Shown here: positions 34,380-45,425 of the stretch, piece by piece
Position numbering within the stretch: the first letter of the stretch is position 1
How the letters are laid out: every line of letters begins with the position of its first letter
DNA from: Gnetum montanum
Lineage: Eukaryota > Streptophyta > Gnetopsida > Gnetales > Gnetaceae
Reading direction: 5' to 3'
NCBI GenBank assembly: GCA_015680685.1
Contig: MNCI01006570.1
Coordinates: 104,772-168,771 of the forward strand
Length of the DNA stretch: 64,000 nt
Notes under the pieces: model-generated
What the model was told of the DNA's origin: nothing
Seen by the model: only the letters and a program-made list of their open reading frames with translations
Database searches by the model: none
Made by a program: the position numbers and the translations under genes

Positions 34380-37130
34380 CATTTTCAACTTCAAGTTTCC
34401 AAAAGTGGATAAGACATGAGCAAGGCTATATACCATGGATTTCCATGCTAGGGTAGTAATTCCCAGGATGGAAGAAGGGGGGTAACACTTGTTCTTACCT
34501 CCTAACATCCATCTAGCATACGTTTCGCCCCAAAATATGCTCCATGTAACCTAGAACCCCCTCCAAGAATCTCCAGCAGCCTTGAAACCCCACCAAACCT
34601 TATCAAAACTAGTTAAAATCTAGGATTTGGTGTTTTTCATGGAAGCTTCCTCCATGTTGATCCTCTCACCCTCAACATGGATAGATGGGGGGAAGCCAAC
34701 AATGACCTATATCAATGACCTAATGACCATTTCTTAATGCCTAGTGATCCCTAGACACTATCAGAACCCTCTAGAGCTTCTAAAATTCCCAAAATTGGTC
34801 AAATATGATAAAAAAAATGTCATCCCCCTCTCATTCATGCTAAGAAGGCATGCCTAATGTGGAATAAAGGGGGAGATTACATGAGGCACTTAGAAGCCTC
34901 CAAATTATCAAATCTTAACACCCAACATTAATCATCGACATTGGCAACCCCAAAGGTTGACATGCATGGTTGATTGGCTATCAATTTGGCATAGATCATA
35001 CTCTCTTCACTAAGGGAGACCTCTTTCATGTTGAGCCTTCCACTCTTAGCATGGACGAAAGGGAGAAATCTTGAAAACCCCCTCATAGCTTTCAAAACAA
35101 CTAGATCTTGACCTTAGAAACTTATGGCCAACAACAGTAAGCCTATGGACATCCATGCATAGCCAATTTGATCATAAAAGGGCCAAAACGATTTTTCCCA
35201 AATTTTCCACACTAAGCATGGAATAATGGGGTAAAGAAAAAAACTTACCTAGAGACACTTGAAACAACCACATATCGGCATTAGATAGCAACAGTTGACA
35301 CTAGCAACATTAGGACCTACATGCATGACCAAAAATGATGTAAAAAGATAAAAACCTACTTCCCTACATTTTTCACATTAAAAATACTATTCCTAGTGTG
35401 GAAAGAGGGTGAAGCTCAAAAGACACTTGGAAAACCTATAAATTAACTAATTTTGACTCAAAACCCTAGTCTTTAACCCTGGCAACCTTGAACACTAACA
35501 TGCATGGTTGATTGAAGTTAATACTTGTATAGATATGAGTTTTTATGGTGTTTCCACACTAGGAATTCCCCCCTCCATGCTATGTAGTGTGAAAATTAAT
35601 GGGAAGACTCATTTGGATTTCATAACTACCTCAAAACAACATTAACTAAACTTGCATACAATCTAGAACCCTACCAACATCATTTGGAGCCTTCAAACTT
35701 CAAGAAACTGATGTTAGAAGGCTAAAAATTGATTCACCCTAGTTTCCCACACTAAGCATCCTTTTCCAAGCATTGAAAAAATGGGGGAAGCCTAAAAAAT
35801 ACTTATAAATATCCAAAATGATCAAAAGTTTACACCAAACCCTATTCCTTGATCCCAATAACCCTGGAGGTTGACATGCATAGTTGAAGTCAAAATTAGC
35901 CTAGATCTAACTTTCTTGGTTATTTCATGCTAGGAATCCATTTTTCCATGCTAAGGATAGTATCCCTAGCATGGAAACTCAAGGGGGGACTTATTTGCAG
36001 CTCCTAAACACCTCAAAATAACATTAAATAACCTTTCATGCACTCTAGAACCTTGGTAGTAGCCATTGGAGCCCTTAAACTTTATGAAATTGATCCTAGA
36101 TTTTCAAAACATGGTTTCCCCTAATTTTTCATGCTAAGATCTCCATCCAAACAGTGGGAAAAAGAGGAAAATCCAAAAAAAAACCACCTAGGAATGCCCA
36201 AAACTACTAAACTTTGACATGGATCCATAGCCCTTGACCTTGGCAAATCCAGGAGGTAACATGCATGGTCAATTATGACTAAAATTGGCCTAGATCTAGG
36301 TTTCTTACTTCTTCCATGATGGAGTAAATTTTCCAATGTGGAAATAAGGGGGAAATTTTACTTTTCAACTTTTGGAGTCAAGATGGGATTTCCAAAAGCC
36401 AATGATCTACCCCAGAGAAGCTTAGGATCTTATGGCCTTAATATTTTGTTTGTATGATCTTATTTCAACCTCTAAAACACCCATTTCCCCCATTCATCCA
36501 TGCGATATTAACTCCCCTAGAATGGAAATATGGGGGAAGACCTTAAGTACCCTTAAACAACCTTCAAACATGCTTGAAATTAGCGAAAAACTTACAAAAT
36601 CGAAGTCTACAGTTCTAGAGGCCTACAAACCTAGTCAAAATGTTCCTAAATCACTCTAAATTCATAAAATATGTCTTCCCCTATTTTCCATGTTGAGGAT
36701 ACTATGCTTAGCATGGAAAAAGAGGGGGAAGTGATTTTGACACATCTTGACTCCCAAAATTACTTCAAATTTCCTCGAAATGAAGCTGGAAGATGCACAT
36801 GTTCAGGATCCAAGTCCCAACTAATTACTTGACCATGTTTAACCATAGTTTTGGCTTGGCTTTTGATTCTCCATGCCCAAGCCCCTCTTTTCACACCAGC
36901 TAATGTGGAAACAAGGGGGGATTACAGACCTCCAAAGTGCCCAATTTTGATGGATTTGACACTGTGCTACCTTGGAAAGGTCCCAAAACCTTAATTTTGG
37001 ACCTCTGAGAACTCGAAAATATATTTCCCTTGGTTTTCGCACTAAGGGTCCTTGTTTCCATGCTAAGCCCAACATGGAAGCCTCAAAATAGTTGATTTTT
37101 AGGTCCAAGTAGCCTTGATTAATGTTTGAA
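34380..37130. repeat. 185-bp tandem array with a palindrome in each unit
   Basis: Anchors ending 'catgcat' lie at about 34,956, 35,148, 35,316, 35,496, 35,871 and 36,257, a step of 168-193 bp or its double. Each unit carries 'ccatgcta' or 'ccacacta', followed by 'tagcatggaa' or 'tagtgtgga' and then a G-run 'ggggg(g)aag'. In the best unit (35,957-35,985) the arms CCATGCTAAGGATA and TATCCCTAGCATGG flank a single G and differ at one pair. The array begins a few hundred bp upstream of exon A of the antisense gene and could be its promoter or enhancer region, or simply a satellite. Small open frames in it are not credible. Confidence 0.7.
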
Positions 37131-37157
37131 CTCATCTAATACCCTTATAACCTTAAA

Positions 37158-37545
37158 ACATGGCCTGCTAAGGCCTAAAACTGGTAAAAAATTAACCATT
37201 TTTTGGTCTATATTAATGAAATTTTATCATATATAACCTAATTTTCTTGATTTTTGCCTCATTAAGTAATGTTTTGGCTTATTTTTAGACTTATGTTGCC
37301 TTGTTGACCTTGTTAACCTTCTATGGCCTTTATACAACCTTATATGTTTGTTTTTTGTCTTATTAGAACTCTATTTGCCTTTGTTTGGCCTTTAAATGGT
37401 GTCAAATAGTTTGGTTTGACCTTCCCTAATGATCGTTTGACACCATATCATCATGGCCCACTAAGGCCTTAAACTAGCATCATCATCCACCAAAACTATA
37501 AGCTAGCATCATGGCTTGCTAAGGCCTAAAATTGGTAAAATTCTA
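37158..37545 (+). repeat. 30-bp minisatellite, RT side
   Basis: Units near 37,158 and at 37,452, 37,481 and 37,510, for example 'catggcccactaaggcctt' then 'aaactagcat'. The period is 29-30 bp. Same family as at 28,150, 41,250 and 63,399. It closes the right side of the PR-RT interval. Confidence 0.6.
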
Positions 37546-37847
37546 GCCTTTATTAATCATTTATAGCCTTATACTTCCCCTTGTTCAACCTTTATGTGAT
37601 CTTTGTTCACCTATATTGCACTTTTTTGAATTAACCTTATCTCATTAATGACCTTGGCTAACCTTGATTGCATTATATTTGCATTTTTTAATGGTATTTT
37701 AACATTATTTCTTTACTTTTTCCTATGTGCCACTTAATATGCTTTTGTATCTTGGATAAAATTACTTTGCCTTTGTATCTACATGGATCTCATTGTAATA
37801 TTGAATGGTGTATTGACCTTGATTGCCTAGATCTTTAGCCTAAGAGT

Positions 37848-38870
37848 CTTGTAGACCACATAGCCTCAATAGAGAAACCTCTAGAATGTTCTAAAAACCT
37901 AGTCAAAACCCTTGACTTAGAAGCAAGAGATATAACCAAAGACTCTGTAGTTGAGGTTCCTTTCACAACACATAGTGGTGAGGAGAAAACCCTTAAACTA
38001 AGTTCCTCACTAGAGACTCAATGTATCCAAGACATCACCAAAGTCTTAAAAAATAAAATTAAGGCATTTTCCTAGTCATATGAAGATATGTTAGGCCTAG
38101 ATCCATGTCTAGTCTAGCACAACATCATATTAGATCCCAACATTAGACTAGTTAAGTAAAGGGTGTGTAAGATTAGACCTGATTCGGCCTTGGTAGCTTG
38201 TAATGAAATCTCAAAGATCTACCAAGTAGGTTTTACTAGGGCTATTAATTACATAGAATGGGTATCCAACATAGTGGTAGTCCCAAAGAAAAATGGGAGT
38301 ATCCATATTTGCATTGATTTTCAAGACCTAAATAAAGCAAGTATCAAGGATGACTTCCCTTTACCTAGTATTGATCAACTTATCAATACTACAATTGAAC
38401 ATGCCTTATTGTCCTTTATGAATGGATTCTTAGGCTATAATCAAATTAGGATCAACCCAGAGCACCAACTTAGCATGACCTTTCTAACCCCATGGGTTAA
38501 TTTTTATTATACCATGATGCCCTTTGACCTTAAAAACACTAGAGTAACATACCAAAGAGCCATGACTTATATCTTTAGTGATTACATGTTAGGTTTGATT
38601 AATGATTATGTAGATGACATAGATGTGAAGTCTAAGATAGCCAATGACCATGCTAATGACCTAGATCTTATGCTTAAATGATGCCTCAAATATGAGCTTA
38701 GGCTCGATCCTATGAAGTATGTCTACATTATCAAGATCAGTAATATGCTTAGCTTTGTAGTCTCTAAAGCAAGGATACACATAGATCTTGATAAGGTTAA
38801 GGCCATATCCAAATTAGTAGCACCTACTAACCTTTAAGAGCTTTGAGGATTACAAGGTAGATTACAACTT
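37848..38870 (+). pseudogene. Tat-2 reverse transcriptase
   Basis: The pre-RT block (DITKDSVVEVPF, then SYEDMLGLDP) matches Tat-3 at 63,790-63,980. RT motifs follow in order: WVSNIVVVPKKNGSIHICID, FQDLNKASIKDDFPLPSIDQ, SFMNGFLGYNQIRI, MMPFDLKNTRVTYQRAMTYI and the polymerase box DYVDDIDVKSK. The YVDD Asp pair (standard YxDD) is kept. An open frame runs 38,163-38,681, which is long for this decayed element. The thumb/connection (PMKYVYIIKISNMLSF, VKAISKLVAPTNL) continues with stops to about 38,870. RT copies the element RNA into DNA in cytoplasmic particles. Confidence 0.85.
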
Positions 38871-38899
38871 ATATGTAGGTTTATACTAGGCTTATGGAT

Positions 38900-39300
38900 A
38901 AGTTACAATCCATGCAACACTTACTTAAGAATGGATGACTCAAGGCCAAGAAGCCTTTGAAAACCTTAAGGAAGAGTTAACATAGCTACTGACAATCTAT
39001 CCTTTGCAAGAGAATAAACCATTTTACATTTATCTTTCCATCTCTAATACATCCATTGCTTCTCTACTCTATCAGAAATATGATGATGTAGCAGAAATTC
39101 TTGTATACTACCTTAGCCATGCATTAGTTTCCCATGATACCCGATACACTAAAGTGAAGAAGTATTATCTAGCACTAGGCTTTTCATTGAAGAAATGGAG
39201 ACAGTACCTCTTCAGAAGCCCAGTTAATGCAATTTCCAAGGACAACATACTTAGAGTCATAATGACAAAAATCTATAAAAGTACCCATATAGCTTGATGG
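38900..39300 (+). pseudogene. Tat-2 RNase H (gypsy type)
   Basis: The frame from 39,004 has NKPFYIYLSISNTSIASLLY (family: 'LYLAVSxxAVSAVLV'), then ILVYYLSHALVSHDTRYTKV and KKYYLALGFSLKKWRQYLF. These are the strand and helices of the Ty3/gypsy RNase H. The first catalytic Asp is replaced (YLSISN). Stops precede and follow it. Confidence 0.75.
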
Positions 39301-39459
39301 AAATCCATAACTATGGAATTCAATCTCCATTACTTCTATCAATCCTCAACAAGTAATACAACTCATAGTTTCATTTGTTGATGACCAAGTAGCCATATAT
39401 CTTGAGTTCCTTGATGAACACATGAACATAGTTAGCTAAGTTCCCAAGGGTTATAAGGC

Positions 39460-39830
39460 ACTCATGAACTTCGTTGAAGCTTCAACCATCCATGGGGCTA
39501 GTGCTCCTACCATCATAACATTTTCATCTAGTGAGATCAAATCCTTTTCCTATCATTTTAGGTTCCCATGTACTAATAACATAGTGGAATATGTGGGTTT
39601 GATCAGAGGGATAATGGTAGCTTGTGGCCTAGGAATTAGACACTAAGCCATCAAAGATGTTTCACAACTCATGATTAACCAAGTAACCAAAGTCTATGCA
39701 TGAAAATATAAGCACTTAAAACCTTACTGTGACTTAGGAAAGTATTTATTATAACAATTCAACATATTGATGTCCAACACATACCTAGAAATGAAAACAC
39801 TATAGCTGATGCAATTGCAACATTAGCCCT
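39460..39830 (+). pseudogene. Tat-2 second, archaeal-type RNase H (aRH)
   Basis: The block FRFPCTNNIVEYVGLIRG near 39,560 corresponds to the 'CTNNxAEYEALIxG' signature of the extra RNase H found in Tat-clade elements. It is preceded by a FSSSEIKSFSYH strand. VACGLGIRH and KDVSQLMINQV follow. A second RNase H between pol RNase H and integrase separates Tat from Athila and chromoviruses. It is interrupted by stops. Confidence 0.7.
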
Positions 39831-40129
39831 TCATATGATATTAGATCTTTTTAGCAATTTTTCCACCTTAACCAGGGACTGTGCTACTCCCATCATAGAA
39901 AACACTAAGGATACCTTTTTGGCCATCATTCATATTGGTCCTCTCAAGGAGTGGTATGATGATATTAAATTTTACCTTATGCATGGTGAATCCTCACAAG
40001 GCCTAACTACTACTCAAAAGGATGTTGTATGCAAGTGATCGAAGTAGTATGTCATCGTAGATGACAACACATTATGTTAATGATCCTATGATGGCATACT
40101 CCTAAAGTGCTTAGGTAAAACTAAATCTC

Positions 40130-41170
40130 AAAGAATCCTAGAGGAGGTTTATAAAGGTGTTTGTGAAGGGCATATAGGACCTATAGCCATGGCCAGTAAG
40201 ATTATATGGTTAAGATACTATTGGTTCCATATGGAAAATGACTACCTACAAAAGCTTAAGCGATGTGACACATGCTAATGATATAGCAACATGATACATG
40301 TATCACCAACTGAGTTACATACAACCTACATAACATGATCATTTTAATGATGGAAGTTGGAGATCATTAGACCCATAACACCTAAGTCTTCCATAGGACA
40401 TAGCTTCATCATCAATGCAATGAAATACTTTACCAAGTAGATTAAGGCTATTTTCCTAAGGAAGACCACATATGAACAAGTTTGTAAATTTATCCTAGAT
40501 AACATTATAGCTCATTTTGGCATACCCATGATCATAGTTATAGATAATGAACCTCAATTTAGTAGCCAAGAAACCAAGGACTTCTGTCACAACTTAGGCA
40601 TTAAGCATTCTTTCTTGTCACCTTACTACCCTCAAGCCAATGGACAAGTAGAAGTAAGCAACAAGGCCATCATCAAATTTCTTACAAAGATGCTCAACAA
40701 TAGCAACTGGAAGTGGTATGAGTGGCTTGTCCATGTACTATGGGCATACAAAACAACCATTTTCATAATAACTGGAGTGACACATTATAGCCTTGTTTAT
40801 GGTTTTAAAGTTGTTTTACCTCCTGAATTGTAGGTGCCATTAATTTGAGTAGCCTTGACTGACTTCACCAATGACAAGTAGAATAAGGAGTTGCAAACAA
40901 CAACTCTAGATTTAATGGAGGAGCAACATATGCAAGTACTTCACATCAAGCACTATCAAGTAAGATAGAAGCAACAACATCATCATAACTTTACCACGCA
41001 CTAGATCAAGGAGGGGTACCTAGTCCTCAAGGCCATTCATGAGCATGCAGACAAATTCTTAGCCCACTAGGATTGGCCCTTCATTATTAACAAAGCCTAT
41101 GGAAATGAAGCATTCAAAACAATTGATATGGATGGGAATGATTTGGCCAATCTGGTTAATCATTCCTAGC
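40130..41170 (+). pseudogene. Tat-2 integrase
   Basis: The zinc-binding region reads GHIGPIAMASKIIWLRYYWF with KRCDTC following. The core begins LEIIRPITPKS, where the family has D-I-x-G-P, so the first catalytic Asp is Glu. The second Asp and the Glu are kept: IVIDNEPQFSSQ and YPQANGQVEVSNK. The open frame 40,528-40,833 then carries FLTKMLNNSNWKWYEWLVHV and LWAYKTT. The C-terminal part (NKAYGNEAFKTIDMDGN) extends to about 41,170 with stops. Integrase inserts the DNA copy into the genome. Confidence 0.85.
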
Positions 41171-41249
41171 TAAGGTCATACTACATGTAGCCAATGATCA
41201 TCGACAAGTAAGGTTACTTTCAATGGTTTTCTATGATCTTGAACTAGCA

Positions 41250-41312
41250 ACAAGGCCTGTCATGGCCTTAAACTAGTACCATGGCCTACCATGGCCTTAA
41301 ACTAGCAACGTT
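41250..41312 (+). repeat. 30-bp minisatellite, after integrase
   Basis: Two clear units start at 41,250 and 41,280: 'caaggcctgtcatggcctta' and 'catggcctaccatggcctta', each followed by 'aactag'. Same family as the copies that bracket the PR-RT interval. Confidence 0.7.
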
Positions 41313-41427
41313 AGTGGCCTAGATAGCCTAAATCTCACATGACCTATATGCATTATACTGTTATAATATACAGTGGTATTTTGTATTCTTTGTTAGTGTC
41401 TCTGGAGTCAATCCTCTAGGCACCAAC

Positions 41428-41437
41428 AAAGAAGGGC
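41428..41437 (+). promoter_or_regulatory. Polypurine tract
   Basis: aaagaagggc, just before the 3' LTR start at 41,441. It is the expected plus-strand primer site. Confidence 0.5.
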
Positions 41438-41440
41438 CAT

Positions 41441-42976
41441 TGAACCACCACAAAAATATGCATGTTATAAACAATCTTCATCATGAATCTTTCACCCCAT
41501 AAAACCTGAGGTAAAACTTCATTGTAAATATAAAAATTGTAACCCACATTGGGAAATTTCACATACTTTATACATTTGGGGCTAAAAATGCCTTATAATT
41601 GGTCAAAGCCTCACTCCCCAAGTGAAAAAAGTCACCTAGTGTCTATATTTGGGCATGGGTGGGATCAAAACTACCTTTTGAGATGCCAAAAAGGAAATTT
41701 GACAAGTTTTATGAGGATTATACATTTTTCTACACTAGAGACACATGCAAGGGGGTAGATCTTACCTACCCCCAATGTGGAAGGGTGGGGATTTTGCAAA
41801 CTTTCCCCTTCAATGGGGAGATCACATGTATATCCTAGAAACATTCCCCCTCACCAGGGAAGTTTCCCCATAGCATGGAGTCTTCATCCCCAACATGTAA
41901 AATTCAACCCCCCAACGTGGGATCCACAAAAGCCAAAATTCATTACTTCATGCACTTCAATGTTGACCAGCCACTTCAGCAAGCATGGTGGAGAGCTTAG
42001 TGTAGAAGATTCATCTCTAGCATTGGAGGTGTGCCTCGATTAATATTTATAGTAAATGGAATGGCCATTGGGGGGAATCACTTACTATTTATAGTAGCCC
42101 CCCAAATTTAGGCACCCATCATACCTGAACTTGATAGTGAATTTGTAGCAAATTGATAGCCAATTTCCAACCATTTTTAGCAAATTTACAGCCATTTTTG
42201 CAACCAAATCATAGCCATTTTTCAACCCCATTCATGGCCCAAAGAACCTATAAAAGCCATCCTCCAAAACCATTTACAACTAGAGCAATTTTTAGTAGGT
42301 TCAACATTTTTTGATAAAATTAAGCACTTAAGTTGTTAAGTAAATTCTTAGTGAAGTTTAGCCATTTTTTCACAATTTCATACTTGGGGAATTTTCAAAC
42401 ACTTAAGGGTTATTGTAATCTCCCATGTTTGCATTCTCTTGAATCCTTGTGTGGAAGCATTGTAGTCTTGAGATTTGTGAATTTTTTATGTCAACACTAC
42501 ACTTTTGGGATTTCCAAAAGCATGGAGCAATTTGGCATTTAAATTTTCCACTCTTTTCACTCCCAAATAGTGATCCAACTTGCAAATTTGAGGTTATAGT
42601 AATTGAGGAAGGTTTGATAGCATCAGGAGTGGCTTAGTACTCGAATTGTGGAGCAGACCATGTCAGCTTCAATAGGCTTTGAACTCTTACATAAGTGAAC
42701 CCCCTTTCTACTCATCCAAGCACCATTTATACAAATTTCTCTAACTTATTATTTATTTTTTCCTTAATAAAGTTTTTAAGTTTTGAGTTTTGTGTTAATA
42801 AAAACTTTATTTTCTATGCATTATTTGGATCTATTTCTATTCCCACATTTCACATCTCATAAGTCCCTAGTTGATCTGTTGGACTAGCCTAGGCACCTTG
42901 AATCCCATTTTTCTTGTGAAGTCCCTGGGGATTCAGGGTTGGGGAATTACTGCACCGAGGATCCTTGGTTTTTTCT
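41441..42976 (+). repeat. Tat-2 3' LTR
   Basis: A 1.54-kb LTR from TGAACCACCAC to 'ggatccttggttttttc'. It keeps a 400-bp block (about 41,650-42,080) missing from the 5' LTR. The block is rich in 'cccc' and 'catgg' words such as 'tcaatggggagatcac'. A basal promoter patch ('aacctataaaagcc', 42,246) is shared with the 5' LTR ('aacctataaaaac', 22,498). The chromovirus gag resumes at once. Confidence 0.8.
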
Positions 42977-43385
42977 AGTGATCAAATTTTTTTATTGCAA
43001 AACTTACTAGAAAGAGTTGTCATTCTATGAGTCTTGAATCCTTGATGGGAGTTATGATCTGGGACTTAAGTCAAAGAAGAAAATTATTGGAATTGGGAAC
43101 ATGAGCAAAGAATATTTAAAAGGAAAGAATATGGGATCCAAATTTGAAAAGGAATCCATGCATAAATTTGAAGACACATGGGGTAGCCATGAATAGAATC
43201 ATGAAAATAATGATGAGAAGGAAAAGGCCAAGAAGGATCAAGGTAAAAGAGGCAAGGGTCAAGGTAGCAATTTATCCAAGAATTAGTGCTTCAAATGTAA
43301 AGACTAGGAATATAACCAATAGGAATTTTTCCTTTCCATAATAGCTAAGTGTAAGGATGTAGAAACCATGAAGGCAAATGAGACA
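42977..43385 (+). pseudogene. Chromovirus gag, 3' part with zinc knuckle
   Basis: This continues the gag interrupted at 22,157. A Lys/Glu-rich stretch (NDEKEKAKKDQGKRGKGQG) leads to CFKCKD, the first half of a CCHC knuckle; the His and last Cys are obscured by stops. This is the nucleocapsid region, which binds the element RNA. Confidence 0.65.
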
Positions 43386-43474
43386 TGAAGCCAAAAAATT
43401 TAGAAAGGTAATCCTAATGCTTCCAAAAATAAGGAAGTTTCTAAGTTAGATTCTTGTATATTAATGGGAAATGT

Positions 43475-43870
43475 GAAAAGAAGATACCATCTAGAAAGAA
43501 ATGGTTATTTTAGATTATGGCTAAATGCTTACTGGAAAATGATCTTATGTTTTGATTGATGGAAGATCCCATGAAAATATTATTTCTCCAAAGGAAGTTA
43601 CTAGATTAGGTTTAGTGAAAATTCCTTATCCTATTCATTAGAAGGTGCATTAGTTGTCAAGAGATTCCTCTCAAGAGGTAAGAGAGTAGTGTATCATGAA
43701 ATCAAAAATTGGGAGCTGTCATGATGTTATGAAATGTGATGTACTACCAATTGATTGTGTTGATCTAGTTCTTGCAAGGCATTGGAATTTTAATAATAGT
43801 GGTTAGTTTAATGAAGCCAGAAATAAGTGAAGTGTATTAAGACTTGATAGTATCCATCAGTTGATTCCTA
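43475..43870 (+). pseudogene. Chromovirus protease
   Basis: The active-site strand reads VLIDGRSHENIISPKEVTRL, against 'ALIDSGSTHNFIS' in the family. D is kept but S-G has become G-R. The later block KCDVLPIDCVDLVLARHWNF matches 'CDVLPMDxxxLLLGRPW'. These motifs are typical of chromovirus PR. Broken by stops. Confidence 0.7.
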
Positions 43871-43924
43871 AGATAGTTAAACAAGTAAGGTAGTGACACT
43901 CACTTAATTCTTTTTTAATTCCTC

Positions 43925-44603
43925 TTGGGAAGTAAAAGTACATTAAGAAACATGATGAAGCTAATTTTGGTTTTGGTGCTATTTCAAATATTGCTTCTAA
44001 ACATGATGTTGTGTAGGTAGATCTTCAAATAGGTATGATAAGCTTGAAGGAATAATTTACTAAGGTGTTCTAAGGAAAATTGGATGGATTACCACAACTG
44101 AGAACTATCTAGCATGAAATTTATTTCAATCCTAGTGCTACCATTCCAAAAGGAATGGAATACTATATGGCATAAAATTAAAGGACTAAATCTCAATATC
44201 AAGTAAAGGAGTTACTTGTAAATGGATTCATGAGAGAGTCAATTTTTTCTTATTAAATTCTAGCAATTTTTTTTCCAAATAAAGAAAGTGATAAATGGAG
44301 AATGTGCATTCACTCAAGGGATATCATTAGGATAATAGTAAGATACAAGTTTCCTATGTCAATGATGGATGATATCTTTGATGTCATTACCAATGTAGTT
44401 ATCTTTAAAAAAATTGATTTGAAGAGTCACTACCATCAAATTCATATTTGTGTTGATGATGAATGAATGATAGCTTTAAAGACTCTAGATGGATTATTTG
44501 AGTAGTTGGTGATATCATTTGAGATTATAAATACTCTTTCTACATTCATGAGACTGATACATGACATTCTCCAATATTTGACTAGAAAGTATTATACTAT
44601 CTT
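43925..44603 (+). pseudogene. Chromovirus reverse transcriptase, N-terminal two thirds
   Basis: Motifs in order: VKELLVNGFMRES, WRMCIHSRDIIRIIVRYKFP, MMDDIFDVI, KKIDLKSHYHQIHICVDDE, MIALKTLDGLF and TLSTFMRLIHDIL. The sequence then ends at YYTIF just as the YFDD box should appear. The next base begins the LTR of the minus-strand Athila-clade element. The catalytic first Asp (KIDL) is kept. Frameshifts and stops throughout. Confidence 0.8.
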
Positions 44604-45425
44604 TGATGAATGGTGAGGTACCCCTATGCCAAACCATATGAATCACTAAGGTGTTTACACATGATTTGGTTGAATTCTATGGACCTGTAGTTCTCTAGTG
44701 CACTAATTCCTCTAGGAAGTGAAATGGGTGTTGAGAAGATTTTTTGTCTTTCCAACTACACTTGTGAAGCCTAAGGGCATGGTTTCAGTGTAATTGAGAT
44801 ACATGATTTTTTTTATTTTATGTTTTATCAGTTTAATCACCTACAACAATAATAAAAGGTAGAGTAGTTTAAGATCTAATTCATTCACTACCTAGCTAGC
44901 TTAAGATAAGTACCCATCCCACTTTCTTGAACACATATAGCATTACTGGGCTACCAAATGTTAAGCATTGCTAGGTTACCAAGCACTATATGTATGCTTG
45001 AAGTGTTCATTCTTGTGATCATTAACAACTAGAAATTAATTTCTTAATTTAAATACATGGAAGTAAAATAGATTAAGAAAAACATTGATCTATTCTCAGT
45101 GCTACAAGGATTATCAAGAGAGTTCATTTTTATTCTCGTCACACTACTATGCTCAGGTACATTAGTGTTCGAACAAAGATCCATACACACTCAAACTCTT
45201 GCTACAAGCACTCAAAAAATATTCTAACTTTGGAAAAAATAAACAGCAAGAGCTTCACTAACTATGAAAAAAACTAATATCAAAATTGTTAGGCCAAGTG
45301 GTATATTTATAGGCTGGCATATACCCCACGACATTGGATATCTGAGATTACATCTTGGCTTCAACATCGGATACCCAATATTAAGGCTCCAACATCAAAT
45401 ACTTGATGTTGGAGTACATAAAACA
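44604..45425 (-). repeat. Athila-clade 3' LTR
   Basis: 822 bp from 'tgatgaatggtgagg' to '...acataaaaca', alignable with 399-1,229. The low-coordinate edge is the LTR's end on the minus strand. Chromovirus RT stops exactly there. Confidence 0.8.

Larger units (their letters stand above)
27950..37847 (+). other. Tat-2 PR-RT interval: inferred intron-like cargo region
   Basis: No pol-like sequence lies between the end of the PR block (about 27,950) and the start of the RT-proximal block (about 37,848). The interval holds, in order: a 30-bp minisatellite, an antisense multi-exon gene, a palindromic 185-bp array and more minisatellite. Ogre elements are known to carry an intron between PR and RT. 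Tat-3 shows a clear 3' splice site at the corresponding place. In Tat-2 itself the splice sites could not be fixed. Confidence 0.5.
22158..42976 (+). mobile_element. Tat/Ogre-type Ty3/gypsy element 'Tat-2', complete but decayed
   Basis: A 20.8-kb element with two LTRs (22,158-23,232 and 41,441-42,976), gag, PR, a 9.9-kb interval holding an antisense gene and a tandem array, then RT, RNase H, a second (archaeal-type) RNase H and integrase. LTRs start TGAAATGCCAC and TGAACCACCAC; the related Tat-3 LTR starts TGAAACACCAC. The dual RNase H is, from the literature, diagnostic of the Tat clade. The size and the large PR-RT interval recall Ogre elements. It is inserted in chromovirus gag. Confidence 0.8.
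21081..44603 (+). mobile_element. Chromovirus (Ty3/gypsy), split by Tat-2 and cut by the Athila-clade element
   Basis: The parts are: LTR and PBS at 21.08-21.57 kb, gag 5' half to 22,157, then (after the 20.8-kb Tat-2 insertion) gag 3' half, PR and RT from 42,977 to 44,603. The order and motifs are those of a chromovirus. The missing RT end, RNase H, integrase and 3' LTR should lie beyond the Athila and Tat-3 insertions, to the right of this window. All frames are broken. Confidence 0.8.
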
